From an archaeon (lineage in GTDB: Archaea; Nanobdellota; Nanobdellia; Woesearchaeales; GW2011-AR9): a DNA stretch of 64,000 bases. Numbering within the stretch: position 1 is the stretch's first letter; every line of letters starts with the position of its first letter. A program made the position numbers and the translations under genes. Location: assembly GCA_018670085.1 (NCBI GenBank), contig JABHRS010000020.1, positions 37,897-101,896 of the forward strand. The letters are read 5' to 3'. Under the pieces are notes generated by a model, which saw only the letters and a program-made list of their open reading frames with translations, had not been told where the DNA came from and ran no database searches. Positions 48,044-57,369 of this stretch are shown here, one piece after another.

Positions 48044-48871
48044 TTATTTGAGCACTGCTTTCAAACTTGCAATCCCAACTTCCATTTGCTTATCACTTGG
48101 TTCTTTAGTAGTAATTCTTTGAAGCCAAAGACCAGGCGTGATGATCATTTTTACAAAGAAATTCTTCTCGAATTTACCACTAAGTTTGATCAATTCAAAA
48201 CCTAACGCTGAAACTAAAGGTAGCAAAACAATTCTCCCAAAGAATTTTGTGAGAGTTCCGCCAGGGATTAACATAAAAATCAAGACACTAAGGATTGCTA
48301 TGAACATCAAAAAGCTAGTACCACACCTTGGATGAAACCGAGAGTATTTTCTCACGTTTTCGACAGTTAAATCTTCTTCTGCTTCAAAACAAGCAATCGT
48401 CTTATGCTCAGCTCCATGATACTGGAACAAAGTTTGAACATCTTTCATTTTACTGATTAACATCAAATAACCAAGAAAAAATGCGAACCTGAATATACCA
48501 TCAACGATATCAAAAAGAATAGTCTCAGTTGAAACAATTAATTTACTGAGGAAAAAAGGAAGGGCTACAAACAATCCAATCGCTAAACCAAAGGAAAGAG
48601 CCATGGTTAAAACAGCTTCTTTGAAAGTGATTTGTTCATCATCTTCAAGCTGCTGATTACTGCTCCAAAGCATCGCACGAATTCCATCATACATAGTAAA
48701 CCAAAGTCCTAAGGCGCCACGTACTAATGGCCATTTGAAAAATTTAGGGAATTGCTTTGATTTCTCTGTTTTAATTTTTAGAGAATCATCTGGGAGCCTC
48801 ACAGCTACTGCATAATGTTCTTTATTGCGCATCATTACGCCTTCAATTACTGCTTGTCCGCCGATGTTCAT
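48044..48871 (-). CDS. DUF1385 (YqhQ-like) membrane protein
   Basis: The family signature is complete: NIGGQAVIEGVMMRNKEHYAVAVR at the start, PLVRGALGLWFTMYDGIRAM, membrane helices, then YHGAEHKTIACFEAEEDLTVENVRKYSRFHPRCGTSFLM, and the final GLWLQRITTKEPSDKQMEVG. Function is unknown; bacterial YqhQ has been tied to envelope or protease homeostasis. Length 275 aa is typical. The second structured RNA-like element lies just upstream of its start, on the other strand. Confidence 0.9.
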   Translation of the reverse strand: MNIGGQAVIEGVMMRNKEHYAVAVRLPDDSLKIKTEKSKQFPKFFKWPLVRGALGLWFTMYDGIRAMLWSSNQQLEDDEQITFKEAVLTMALSFGLAIGLFVALPFFLSKLIVSTETILFDIVDGIFRFAFFLGYLMLISKMKDVQTLFQYHGAEHKTIACFEAEEDLTVENVRKYSRFHPRCGTSFLMFIAILSVLIFMLIPGGTLTKFFGRIVLLPLVSALGFELIKLSGKFEKNFFVKMIITPGLWLQRITTKEPSDKQMEVGIASLKAVLK

Positions 48872-48960
48872 TTTGTTGTTTTGGATGTTGTTTATTACTA
48901 GTTTTTTTTAATATTTTTTGTTTTTGTTAAGCTTATTTTTCCTTTTCGCCAAAGTGATTA

Positions 48961-49085
48961 GGCGCTGGTCAAGGCCGGGCCACTACATTTCAGTTCGCGA
49001 TGATTTTGCATGCTCTGCGTTTGCAAAATGCTCCTGAAAGACCACTGGTTTTTTGAGATATTCCGGCAAGGGACGCGCGCGCCAA
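48961..49085 (+). ncRNA. Structured RNA-like element, copy 2
   Basis: Same architecture as 3677-3784: GGTC at 48967-48970 and GCCGG at 48974-48978 pair with GAC (49072-49074) and CCGGC (49063-49067). The inner stems are TTTCAG/CTGAAA (48988-48993 with 49034-49039) and ATTTTGCA/TGCAAAAT (49003-49010 with 49022-49029), capped by an 11-nt loop. The outer end adds a GCGC/GCGC pairing absent in copy 1. The blocks GGCCGGGCCACT and ATATTCCGGCAAGGGAC are shared with copy 1, and the stretch between the inner stem and the 3' strand is the same length. It lies between the aCPSF1 stop and the DUF1385 start, antisense to both. Confidence 0.7.
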
Positions 49086-49118
49086 TGACTTTGAATGTAC
49101 TGAATCCCCTGTCGTTAA

Positions 49119-51011
49119 TTACCTTAACCTAATAGCTTCAAGATTCTTAGGCACGATAGTCTCAATTCGATATTGTTTGTGAATTGAAGAAGCAAGATCT
49201 AAACACCTGCTAACTTCACCATGCTGCACAATCACCTTTCTTGGTTGTGGTTTACAACGCTTAATGTAATTCATTAATTGTCTTCGATCACTGTGATTGG
49301 TAATCTCAATCTTATGTACTTCCATATGAATCTTTAAAACTTGCATCTTAGAGTTCTCACGAAAAGAGATCTCTTTGTCACCCTCACGGATTCGATGTCC
49401 AAGACTTCCCTTTGGTTGATAACAACTGAAAACTAAACTGTTCTTCTTCCCTTCAGCTAATCCCTTAAGATATTCAACTGATGGTCCACCAGTTAGCATC
49501 CCAGAAGTTGCTAAGATTAGGCAAGCTTCATCATTCATGATCACTTCTTTTCTCTCTTTATTGGATCCAACACGTTTGAAAATTTCCGAAAGGAAAGGAT
49601 TATTCTCTTTATGGAAAATTCTGTCACGAATTTCACGATTCAAAAATTCTGGATAAGCAGTGTGAATTGCAGAAATATCCCAAAGCATCCCATCAATATA
49701 CACAGGAACAGTTGGAATTTTTCCCTCACTCATTAAACGCTCAACAATGATCATAACTTCTTGAGCACGTCCAGAACCAAGTACTGGCATCAATACTTTT
49801 CCACCACGATCAAAAGTATCTTTAATGATCTTGGCAGTCATGTCATTAGCGTCTTTCTCTGCCATCACATTAGTTCGTCCACCATAAGTTGCTTCGATAA
49901 TTACAGTCTCAGCTCTTGGAAACTGAGAATGAGTTGGTGCTAAAACATTAGTCTTACCATATTTCATATCAGCTGTGTAAACTAAGTTGTGAAGACCATT
50001 ACCAATGTTTAAATGAGTTACACTACTTCCTAAAATATGTCCTGAGTTGTAAAAAGTAAGCCTAATATCAGGAGTTAAATCAGTAACAGTGTCCCAAGGA
50101 ACAGTGATACAATGTAAAACAAAATTCTTTACATCCTCACTAGTGTAAATTGGATCTTTACCTTCACCACGCTGAATCTTGATCATATCAAGTTGCAGAA
50201 GTGCAGAAACATCCCGGGTTGGCGCTGTACAATAAACAGGACCACGATAACCATATTTGTAAAGATATGGAACAAGACCACTGTGATCTAAGTGAGAATG
50301 TGACAAGATTACAGCATCAATTTCACTAATATTGAATTCTGGTGCATCTAAAAATGGATAGGATTCTGGGCCATCATCTTGACCTGGATCAATTCCACAG
50401 TCCATGATGATCCTAGATTCTGGTGTTTGAAGGAATAAACAACTCCTACCTACTTGACGCCCAGCTCCGAGGAAAGTAAGCCTTACCCATTCATGTTTTT
50501 TAGTCCTAAGCCAACCATCATAAACACGGTGACCAGTTTTTGCAAGAAACTTTTTACGGTAATCTGCGTTTTCATAAAGAACAGACCTAACACTTTCAAT
50601 AATCTTACTACGAATTGGAGGCATCCGTTTTACAATCGGAACCCACATAGTTTTCTCTTTAATATTTTTTAAAACATCTCCACCCTTACCAATAATTAAT
50701 CCTGGTTTGTCTGCGTGAATGATCACAACAGAGCGTGGTGGATCGAAGATTAAATTTTTCATTCCAGCTTCTTTTGGAATTATTTTTTTAAGTTGAATTT
50801 CAGCTTCCTCTTTTGTTAAACACATACTAGGATCTGGTCTTAATTCTATTCTCTTTTTGAACTCTTTTACTAGTTCACGAATTTTTCCTTTATTATCTAG
50901 AAAAAAGTCTTTATCTTTAGTATACAGCACAATGTTTGCTGCCTCGTATGTTGCCTCAGAAACACTTTTTTTTGGCAACTTTTCTACAATTTCTTTCAGA
51001 ATATCTCCCAT
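49119..51011 (-). CDS. aCPSF1/FttA, KH-metallo-beta-lactamase-beta-CASP ribonuclease and termination factor
   Basis: 630 aa: two N-terminal KH-like domains (residues 1-145, GLIIGKGGDVLKNIKEKT), the metallo-beta-lactamase core with SHSHLDHSG, a late GHILGS motif, and the beta-CASP domain (VLGSGRAQE, SGMLTGGPSVEYL) ending in HSDRRQLMNY. aCPSF1 cleaves nascent RNA at U-rich sites and releases archaeal RNA polymerase. All metal ligands appear present. Multi-U-tracts after many genes in this window are its expected targets. Confidence 0.96.
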   Translation of the reverse strand: MGDILKEIVEKLPKKSVSEATYEAANIVLYTKDKDFFLDNKGKIRELVKEFKKRIELRPDPSMCLTKEEAEIQLKKIIPKEAGMKNLIFDPPRSVVIIHADKPGLIIGKGGDVLKNIKEKTMWVPIVKRMPPIRSKIIESVRSVLYENADYRKKFLAKTGHRVYDGWLRTKKHEWVRLTFLGAGRQVGRSCLFLQTPESRIIMDCGIDPGQDDGPESYPFLDAPEFNISEIDAVILSHSHLDHSGLVPYLYKYGYRGPVYCTAPTRDVSALLQLDMIKIQRGEGKDPIYTSEDVKNFVLHCITVPWDTVTDLTPDIRLTFYNSGHILGSSVTHLNIGNGLHNLVYTADMKYGKTNVLAPTHSQFPRAETVIIEATYGGRTNVMAEKDANDMTAKIIKDTFDRGGKVLMPVLGSGRAQEVMIIVERLMSEGKIPTVPVYIDGMLWDISAIHTAYPEFLNREIRDRIFHKENNPFLSEIFKRVGSNKERKEVIMNDEACLILATSGMLTGGPSVEYLKGLAEGKKNSLVFSCYQPKGSLGHRIREGDKEISFRENSKMQVLKIHMEVHKIEITNHSDRRQLMNYIKRCKPQPRKVIVQHGEVSRCLDLASSIHKQYRIETIVPKNLEAIRLR

Positions 51012-51252
51012 TTTATATTTTACCTTTTGTTTATATTTTTTAATTTGTTTTTTATGATTTGTTTTTTATGATTTGTTTTTACCCAATTATGAGTTTTATT
51101 TTTACAGAAACTAATCTGTAAATAGAATCTTTACTACATGATTCAAAATGTGTTTGTGATGTTTTTTAACTGAATAATAAAAATACCCGACCAGAAAAGA
51201 ATGGCCAAGGGTTTAATATTTTTAGTAAGTTTTATGTTTTTTTTGTTATAAC
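51012..51252. other. Gap with T-rich tandem repeat between aCPSF1 and PsmB
   Basis: TTTGTTTTTTATGA is repeated in tandem (51044-51057, 51058-51071) and begins a third time. TTTACAG (51101-51107) and CTGTAAA (51116-51122) form a 7-bp hairpin. The repeat lies directly upstream of the aCPSF1 ATG on the opposite strand, so as RNA it would be A-rich leader. Nothing else is seen. Confidence 0.45.
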
Positions 51253-51888
51253 TTATTTTACTAAACTATAACTGAGCTCTCTTACTTCTACCTTCTCAAC
51301 TGAGCCTGGTAAAACCACTGCAACTTCAATACCATTACCTGAGTAAGTATCTCTTTGAAGAGCTGCATTTATAGCCCTAGTTGCTAAAACAATTCCTTCT
51401 TTTACAGTGATGTTTGAATTATATTGACTTTCAAATACACCATACGCAAAAACTGAACCACTTCCACTTGAGACATAATCAGGTACATTAGTTACACTGC
51501 CATCTGGGAACAAATCATAAAGATGAACTCCTTTAGCATCTCTTGCGCCTAAAAGGAAATGAGCAACTGCAGGCATCATACTCATTCGTCTGATACTTGA
51601 GTATAATAATCCACCAAGAAGATTAGCTGCTTCCTTCGCAGTTGGATTCTTACCTGTTCGCATTTCTTTTAATTTTAATTCTGCTTTGATTAATTTGATT
51701 AGTAATTGAGCCTCTGAAACTGATCCTGCGATAGTTACACCAAAATAATCTGAAAGTTTGTGTACCTTCTCTGCTCGTTTGTCGACAATTAAGTTTCCAG
51801 CAGTAGCTCGTCTGTCAGCTGCTAGCACAATCCCATCTTTACATTTAATACCAACTGTTGTAGTCCCTGTTTTTAACATCTTTTCCAT
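51253..51888 (-). CDS. psmB: Proteasome subunit beta
   Basis: A short propeptide MEKMLKTG precedes the catalytic Thr (residue 9), then TTTVGIKCKDGIVLAADRRATAGN, IAGSVSEAQLLIKLIKAEL and SSGSGSVFAYGVFE, the beta-subunit active-site pattern with Asp and Lys33-equivalent. It forms the proteolytic rings of the 20S proteasome with PsmA (62241). Start at ATG 51888, preceded by TTAGGTG; a GTG three codons earlier belongs to that site. Confidence 0.96.
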   Translation of the reverse strand: MEKMLKTGTTTVGIKCKDGIVLAADRRATAGNLIVDKRAEKVHKLSDYFGVTIAGSVSEAQLLIKLIKAELKLKEMRTGKNPTAKEAANLLGGLLYSSIRRMSMMPAVAHFLLGARDAKGVHLYDLFPDGSVTNVPDYVSSGSGSVFAYGVFESQYNSNITVKEGIVLATRAINAALQRDTYSGNGIEVAVVLPGSVEKVEVRELSYSLVK

Positions 51889-52037
51889 ATATAACACCTA
51901 AGAATCAGAAATGTCCATCCACTTCTGTATGTTAGCTATATTGAGAGCTTCTTTATAAAAGTTTTGGGTCAGTAGAAGGATTCCATAATGCCACTGGACA
52001 AAGAGCCACAAGACTTTAATAGCATTAATGTCTGCTA

Positions 52038-54506
52038 ATGAGTATGGTTAAACTGAAATTCTTTCCAATAGATATCCAGTATTCTGAGGAAAAAGAACAA
52101 GGATTCTATTATGTGTATGGCAGAGAGTCCAATAGTGATTTGAAGAAGATCTGTTTAAAAGTTCCACAAGACACCAGTTGTTTCATTCGATTAGGTGGAA
52201 TCGATGAGAAAAAATTGAGGGACTTTTTGGAGAAAAGTGGCGTTGAGATTAAAGAAATCAAAAAGGTTGTAAAAAGATTATTCGCTAATGATGAAAATTT
52301 CCTAAAAATTACATTGAGCACGATAACTGCTGTTAAAAAATTGGAGAGTAAATTAAAGGGACGAGAGGTGGAGATGTATGAAGCAGACATTCCAGCAAAT
52401 CAAAGATTTCTAATTGAGAATAAAATAAATCCAATGCAAGAGTTGTCATTTGAAGGGAAGTTAGTTGATGATACTGGATCTAAAATCACAGTTCCTTTGT
52501 ATCTTGCTGATAGTGAGTCATTAAAACATTGCAGTGAAAAAAGTTATGCTAGTCCAAAAATCATGGCAATTGACATTGAAACATACAATGAAGTTATGGT
52601 CATAGACATGGACAAAAATCCAATTTTAATGATCGCAGTTTATGGAAAAGATGAGAAAGGAGAAATATTTCGAAAAGTTTTGACTTATAAAAAGTTCAAA
52701 ACTAAACACAAATACATTGAATTCTTAGATAATGAAAAAGCAATGTTAGAGCGATGCAGTGAAGTGATCAATGAATTCGACCCAGACTTTTTGAGTAGCT
52801 ATTTCGGAGATGGATTTGATTTACCATATATTGCAAAACGTAGTGAGAAATTAGGAGTTCCATTTAACATTGGAAAAAACGATTCTGGGATCATAATTCC
52901 AAGATTTAGCAGAAGATCACGAGTAGTTGGAATTCCACATATTGATATATACAAATTTGTACGCTACATTTTTGGAACTAGTTGGAAACTAGATAGTTAT
53001 TCATTAGATAATGTAGCAACTGAATTGCTTGGCGCGCAAAAGAATAAAGTTGACCTCTCAAAAATGGCAGAGGATTGGAATCAGAACAAAGGAGTTGAGA
53101 AATACTGTGAGTATAATTTACAGGATTCAAAACTGACATTCGAAATTACAGAAAGATTATACTTAGCACTGATGGAATTTTGTCAAACTGTACAAGTTCT
53201 GCCAGATGACATCATTCGAATGCGATTCTCAAGGCTAGTTGAAGCTTACTTACTCAAAAGAGCAGAAGAGATGAATATAATCAATCCGTTGAAGCCAAGT
53301 GATGACGCAATAGCTGCCAGACGAGCAAAGCATATTCAAGGAGCGTTTGTGTTCGAACCTACTCCTGGAATTTATTCAGATGTAGTAGTATTTGATTTTT
53401 TATCGTTATACCCAACAATCATTGTTTCACATAATATTGGAGCAGAAACAGTTGCTACCAAAAAGCCAGCAAAATCTGGAACTGCAGTAAAAGTACCAGA
53501 AAGAGATTATTGGATAAACAAAAAGCCAAACTCGATGATGTCTACAGTTCTGGCTGAGATCATTGAGATGCGAGTTGCACTCAAAAAGGAGCGAATCAAA
53601 AGAATTCAAAAGAATCAAGAAGTTTCATTGATTGAATCAAAACTTTATTCGCTAAAAATCCTGGCAAATAGTTTCTATGGATACTTTGCATTTTATGGTG
53701 CAAGGTGGTACAGTTTTACCGGAGCTGATGCAATCACAGCATTTGCAAGAGATTATATCAAAAAAGTGATCTCTGGCGCTACTGCAGCAGGATTTCATGT
53801 AATTTATTCAGATACTGATAGTGTGATGATTGCACTTGGTTCAAAGACACAAAAAGAAGCACATGAATTTGTTGATTCAATTAACAAGAGATTGCCAGGA
53901 GCCATGGAACTGGAATTCGAAGGGTTCTTCCCACGAGGGATTTTTGTTGGAACTCGAGGAAAATCAGGCGGCGCTAAGAAAAAATATGCTTTGATTGATG
54001 ACAAAGGTAAGATGAAAATTACCGGCTTTGCAACAGTACGTCGGAATACTTCACAGATTGCAAAAGAAATTCAAAAAGAGTTTCTAGGTTATGTGCTGCG
54101 TGATGAGATTGAGAAAGGGATGGAATATCTGAAAGTGCAAGTTAAGTTGGTGAAAGACCACAAAGTTCCTGCTGAAAAAATGGTAATTAAAACACAATTA
54201 ACTCGGGCTTTGTCGTCTTATAAAGCAATTGGCCCACATGTAGCAGTTGCTAAGCGGATGAAAAAAGAAGGCATTGCCATTTCGAAGGGAATGTTAATTG
54301 AGTACGTGGTGCAAGAGGGGAGCGGAATAATTCGCGAGAGAGCACGCCAACTAGATCAGATGGATTCACCTTATGATGCAACGTATTATTTGAAGAATCA
54401 AGTGATCCCAGCTGTGACTGCGATTCTCGATGTCGTTGGAAAGAGCGAAGATGAGTTGCTTGATTCTAAGGATGGAAAGCAGAAAGGACTTGGTAGTTTT
54501 GTTTGA
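52038..54506 (+). CDS. polB: Family B DNA polymerase (PolB)
   Basis: 822 aa with exonuclease motif Exo I DIET (179-182), polymerase motif A DFLSLYPTII, motif B KILANSFYGY, motif C YSDTDSV (590-596), KKKYALID and a C-terminal PCNA box QKGLGSFV (815-822). Full-length and unsplit, with no intein. A TTTATAAAA box near 51952-51960 implies a leader of about 56 nt. ATG 52044 two codons later is an equally possible start. Confidence 0.97.
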   Translation: MSMVKLKFFPIDIQYSEEKEQGFYYVYGRESNSDLKKICLKVPQDTSCFIRLGGIDEKKLRDFLEKSGVEIKEIKKVVKRLFANDENFLKITLSTITAVKKLESKLKGREVEMYEADIPANQRFLIENKINPMQELSFEGKLVDDTGSKITVPLYLADSESLKHCSEKSYASPKIMAIDIETYNEVMVIDMDKNPILMIAVYGKDEKGEIFRKVLTYKKFKTKHKYIEFLDNEKAMLERCSEVINEFDPDFLSSYFGDGFDLPYIAKRSEKLGVPFNIGKNDSGIIIPRFSRRSRVVGIPHIDIYKFVRYIFGTSWKLDSYSLDNVATELLGAQKNKVDLSKMAEDWNQNKGVEKYCEYNLQDSKLTFEITERLYLALMEFCQTVQVLPDDIIRMRFSRLVEAYLLKRAEEMNIINPLKPSDDAIAARRAKHIQGAFVFEPTPGIYSDVVVFDFLSLYPTIIVSHNIGAETVATKKPAKSGTAVKVPERDYWINKKPNSMMSTVLAEIIEMRVALKKERIKRIQKNQEVSLIESKLYSLKILANSFYGYFAFYGARWYSFTGADAITAFARDYIKKVISGATAAGFHVIYSDTDSVMIALGSKTQKEAHEFVDSINKRLPGAMELEFEGFFPRGIFVGTRGKSGGAKKKYALIDDKGKMKITGFATVRRNTSQIAKEIQKEFLGYVLRDEIEKGMEYLKVQVKLVKDHKVPAEKMVIKTQLTRALSSYKAIGPHVAVAKRMKKEGIAISKGMLIEYVVQEGSGIIRERARQLDQMDSPYDATYYLKNQVIPAVTAILDVVGKSEDELLDSKDGKQKGLGSFV

Positions 54507-54512
54507 AGAAGA

Positions 54513-54866
54513 TTAGAGAAGTTTCAAATCCTTAGTTAGAGCATCAATTACTTTCTCTTCATCAGGGCCAATACCCACACAAGTTTTAGTTCCAGGTGCA
54601 ACTACAGTGTGCCCAGCATCAGTGATTAAAGAAGCTGGAATCCCCTGATCCTTAGCGTCTTGAAAATATTGAATTAATTCTTTCTGATCTTTAACTTTTA
54701 GAACAATTTTAGCCATTCCTTGATTTCTCCATTCTGCAACATAGGCTGAGTCTGCTCTTAGAACTGCTTCAACAGAGGCATGAGCTGCTTGTGCTGCAAG
54801 TTTACCCTTAGGAAGCTTAAGATCCATTCGTACAAGAATTACTTGTTTAAAATCGTAGTTTGACAT
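54513..54866 (-). CDS. pth2: Peptidyl-tRNA hydrolase, archaeal type (Pth2)
   Basis: The 117 aa protein matches Pth2 throughout: KQVILVRMDLKLPKGKLAAQAAHASV (catalytic region), MAKIVLKVKDQKELIQYF, and DAGHTVVAPGTKTCVGIGPD. It frees tRNA from prematurely released peptidyl-tRNAs. Tail-to-tail with polB with only 6 nt between the stop codons. Confidence 0.96.
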   Translation of the reverse strand: MSNYDFKQVILVRMDLKLPKGKLAAQAAHASVEAVLRADSAYVAEWRNQGMAKIVLKVKDQKELIQYFQDAKDQGIPASLITDAGHTVVAPGTKTCVGIGPDEEKVIDALTKDLKLL

Positions 54867-54979
54867 AGTAATTTAAGTTAGGAAGAAAGAGTTATTAAAG
54901 GTTGTTATGAATTAAAAAAATTATTATTAAGAATAAAATAGTAATAAAAATTTAATTTAAATAAGTTAAAATAAAAAAA

Positions 54980-55756
54980 TTACCAGTGTTGCTCAACCAT
55001 ATTCATAAAATGCTTTGCAAAATATGGAGCTTCAAGCCAAACTGCACTATCAAAACTTGGATGAGTTGATTCATCAGTCATCATCATAGTAAGAGCTTTT
55101 CCATCAAAAAGAAAATATCTTGAATCTGCAATTTTACTCTCTTTAACAGTTGCAATTTCACTAAATTTCTTAACAGTTTTTTTATCAGTACCTGTTGGAA
55201 TTGCAATACTTACCTTGACACCACGAGCATTTGCTTTTTTAAGCTGGTTCCAAAGAGATGATTCTTTACGCTTTAAACCTGCACCAGTTGTCATGATATG
55301 AATTGATTTCTTTGCTCCTTTAATTGACATGTTTAAATGATCATAAACCTTTTCACGTCCACGAAAGGAAGCTGATTTGTCAGTTGGATCAACTAATCGA
55401 ATACCCTCATTATGAAGAGAGTTTAATTCAGTTAATACTTCACTATCTTTTAATTTTGATAAGGATTTGTTCTTTTGCTCAGCTTCTTTCATTACACGCT
55501 TTTTTACACGCTCAACTACTTCAGCTGGAGGAACAGCCAAATACTTAATAGGCTTTCCAATTTTCACTACAATGAAACCTTTCTTTTCTAAACTTTCAAG
55601 AACGTCGTAGGTACGTGATCTTGGAACATTAGAAATGTCTGATAATTCTCCTGCAGTTGATACACCACGGCTTAGAAGTGCCACCCACAATTTACTCTCA
55701 TATGAGTTTAATCCAAAATCCTTTAATCTTCCTAATAATTCTTGTCCTACTATCAT
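54980..55756 (-). CDS. TrmB-family transcriptional regulator
   Basis: Residues 1-75 are the TrmB winged helix (FGLNSYESKLWVALLSRGVSTAGELSDISNVPRSRTYDVLESLEKKGF). A coiled region (about 85-110) is followed by a PLD-like C-terminal domain (KKSIHIMTTGAGLKRKES, RYFLFDGKALTMMMTDE). TrmB proteins control sugar uptake or metabolism in response to bound sugars or act as general regulators; the C-terminal domain here is the short form without the full sugar-binding module. Length 258 aa. Confidence 0.9.
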   Translation of the reverse strand: MIVGQELLGRLKDFGLNSYESKLWVALLSRGVSTAGELSDISNVPRSRTYDVLESLEKKGFIVVKIGKPIKYLAVPPAEVVERVKKRVMKEAEQKNKSLSKLKDSEVLTELNSLHNEGIRLVDPTDKSASFRGREKVYDHLNMSIKGAKKSIHIMTTGAGLKRKESSLWNQLKKANARGVKVSIAIPTGTDKKTVKKFSEIATVKESKIADSRYFLFDGKALTMMMTDESTHPSFDSAVWLEAPYFAKHFMNMVEQHW

Positions 55757-55926
55757 TTTAATTTCCTCGCATTATAAACCCAAAACACACCATGATCACA
55801 GTTATATTGTAATATACCCCTTAGAACAGAGTTTATTTATAAAACTTTGGGTATAGTTTTCACTAAAAAGTAACAACACTTCGGTTTTTTAATAAGAATT
55901 AAGTATTTTTGTTAGAAAAAGTAAGT

Positions 55927-56250
55927 CTACTCATAAGGCCCATCAACTGTGAAAAGTCGAGAGTTACTGACGACAAAAAGACCAGAAGTTGCTCCAGCAT
56001 CTAACCAACCATGAGCATAATTAAGTGCTGCGAAGGCTAAAACCCAGTCATTTTTGATATCTCTGAAGTGTTTAGCGTCATTAAAATAATCTTTGGCAAA
56101 ACTGAAGAATTCTCTGGCCTGCGCTTCTGTTTCAGGAGTTTTTTTGTTGAAGTTGGCTTTGGCCAAAGTTAGGGCTTCTTGACTTACAGAGAAGTATTTA
56201 TTGAGCTTTTCTTTGGTGATAGTGTTGTTGATTTTTTTGTTAGTTGTCAT
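55927..56250 (-). CDS. DUF357 family protein
   Basis: 107 aa helical protein with the archaeal DUF357 pattern: YFSVSQEALTLAKANF, FFSFAKDYFNDAKHFRDIKNDWVLAFAALNYAHGWLDAGATSGLF and a final SRLFTVD. Function is unknown. It starts 2 nt after the stop of the nucleotidyltransferase gene, so the two are co-translated and may act together. Confidence 0.85.
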   Translation of the reverse strand: MTTNKKINNTITKEKLNKYFSVSQEALTLAKANFNKKTPETEAQAREFFSFAKDYFNDAKHFRDIKNDWVLAFAALNYAHGWLDAGATSGLFVVSNSRLFTVDGPYE

Positions 56251-56252
56251 TT

Positions 56253-56945
56253 TTATCTTTCAAATAGTAGTTTGTCAATTTTTTTACAAATAGCAACCTT
56301 GTCATTTAAACTACTTGTAGACCATAATTTCTGCAATACTTTGTAAAACTTTGGGTCCTGTTCTTGAATGTAGCCAAAAGCTTCTTGAGGTCTTAATTGC
56401 CATTCTCCTCTAAGTTGAAACCATACAGGAATAATTTGCTCCGTGTAGTAATATGAGAGATATTGGAGAAGGTGACCATTTTTCTCAGTCTTCAGAAGAT
56501 GTTGAAATTTTTTTATATAGCCAAGAGATCTTTGCCGTTCCTGTTGGAATTTTTTTTCTGACCAGGCAATTGGTCCTTTTTGATAAATTTTGAAAGCTTG
56601 ATTTCTAATTTTGGTAGCCATTTTTTCAGTAGTATCTAACAGGACCAGAGAATACCTTAATTTCAATGAGAAAACAGACCAATCAAATTTCTTGGTTGAC
56701 ATTGGAATCCAAGCACAGTCAAGTTTAGTCTCATTTTTTAGCTCGTGAAAGCCGCAACGTTCGATTACTTTAATTCGATCTTCACCTTTCTTTAATTTGG
56801 GTGTCCAAACAAATAGATCCCAATCACTATCTTTGTGAAAATCCCCCACTACCCGTGAACCCGCCAGAATGATGGCTTTAGCGTCGTAGTGTTTCTTAAG
56901 ATGTGAAACGATTCTTTTAAGCTTTTTTTGAGAAAATTGACCCAT
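56253..56945 (-). CDS. Nucleotidyltransferase-fold protein with helical C-terminal domain
   Basis: The nucleotidyltransferase motif ILAGSRVVGDFHKDSDWDLFVW (Gly-Ser and D-x-D) lies at residues 27-48, with a third carboxylate likely in KLDCAWIPM. Residues 110-230 are helical, with aromatic YLSYYYTEQIIP that recalls HEPN/substrate-binding-like helices. Such proteins may be toxin-type adenylyl transferases or house-keeping enzymes; a fused MNT-HEPN arrangement is possible but not proven. Co-transcribed with DUF357. Confidence 0.75.
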   Translation of the reverse strand: MGQFSQKKLKRIVSHLKKHYDAKAIILAGSRVVGDFHKDSDWDLFVWTPKLKKGEDRIKVIERCGFHELKNETKLDCAWIPMSTKKFDWSVFSLKLRYSLVLLDTTEKMATKIRNQAFKIYQKGPIAWSEKKFQQERQRSLGYIKKFQHLLKTEKNGHLLQYLSYYYTEQIIPVWFQLRGEWQLRPQEAFGYIQEQDPKFYKVLQKLWSTSSLNDKVAICKKIDKLLFER

Positions 56946-56990
56946 GAATAGAAGATAATTTTGTGCTTTATAATAGCATCGAAATGAACA

Positions 56991-57016
56991 ATAATAAAAA
57001 TAAAAAATAAAAAAAA
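56991..57016 (-). terminator. U-tract terminator after Rpo6
   Basis: Reverse-strand blocks of T5-T8 separated by A follow the Rpo6 stop codon at 57040 within 25-50 nt. Confidence 0.5.
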
Positions 57017-57039
57017 TGATAAAAAATATAAATTAAGGT

Positions 57040-57306
57040 TTACTCTCCTGGAATTGGTCGTCTTACAGTAATTGGTAAAACTCCTTCTTCGAATTCTCTA
57101 AGTGCGATTCTTACAGGATTATATTGCATGCTTCTTAAGGTTTTTTCGTCTACTTTAAGTAGAAATGGAGCACCCATTGAAAGTTGTAAAGCACGTGAAC
57201 CAACCATTCTAGCTTTTTCATATTTGCTAAAATCAGATGCGTTGAAAATTTCCTCTGAAACTTCAGATTTTTTAGTTGCTTTAGTAGTTGCTTTTTTAGC
57301 TGCCAT
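57040..57306 (-). CDS. rpo6: RNA polymerase subunit Rpo6 (RpoK/omega)
   Basis: The C-terminal 60 residues are the conserved Rpo6 core: KYEKARMVGSRALQLSMGAPFL, and NPVRIALREFEEGVLPITVRRPIPG. It helps assemble the polymerase by holding the largest subunit. The first 22 residues are a Lys/Ala/Thr-rich addition. Start at ATG 57306. Confidence 0.96.
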   Translation of the reverse strand: MAAKKATTKATKKSEVSEEIFNASDFSKYEKARMVGSRALQLSMGAPFLLKVDEKTLRSMQYNPVRIALREFEEGVLPITVRRPIPGE

Positions 57307-57369
57307 ATTAGTTATCCTCGTTTTGATTGCTGTTTTTAAGTGTTGTGTTGATAATGAGAGATTTATGAT

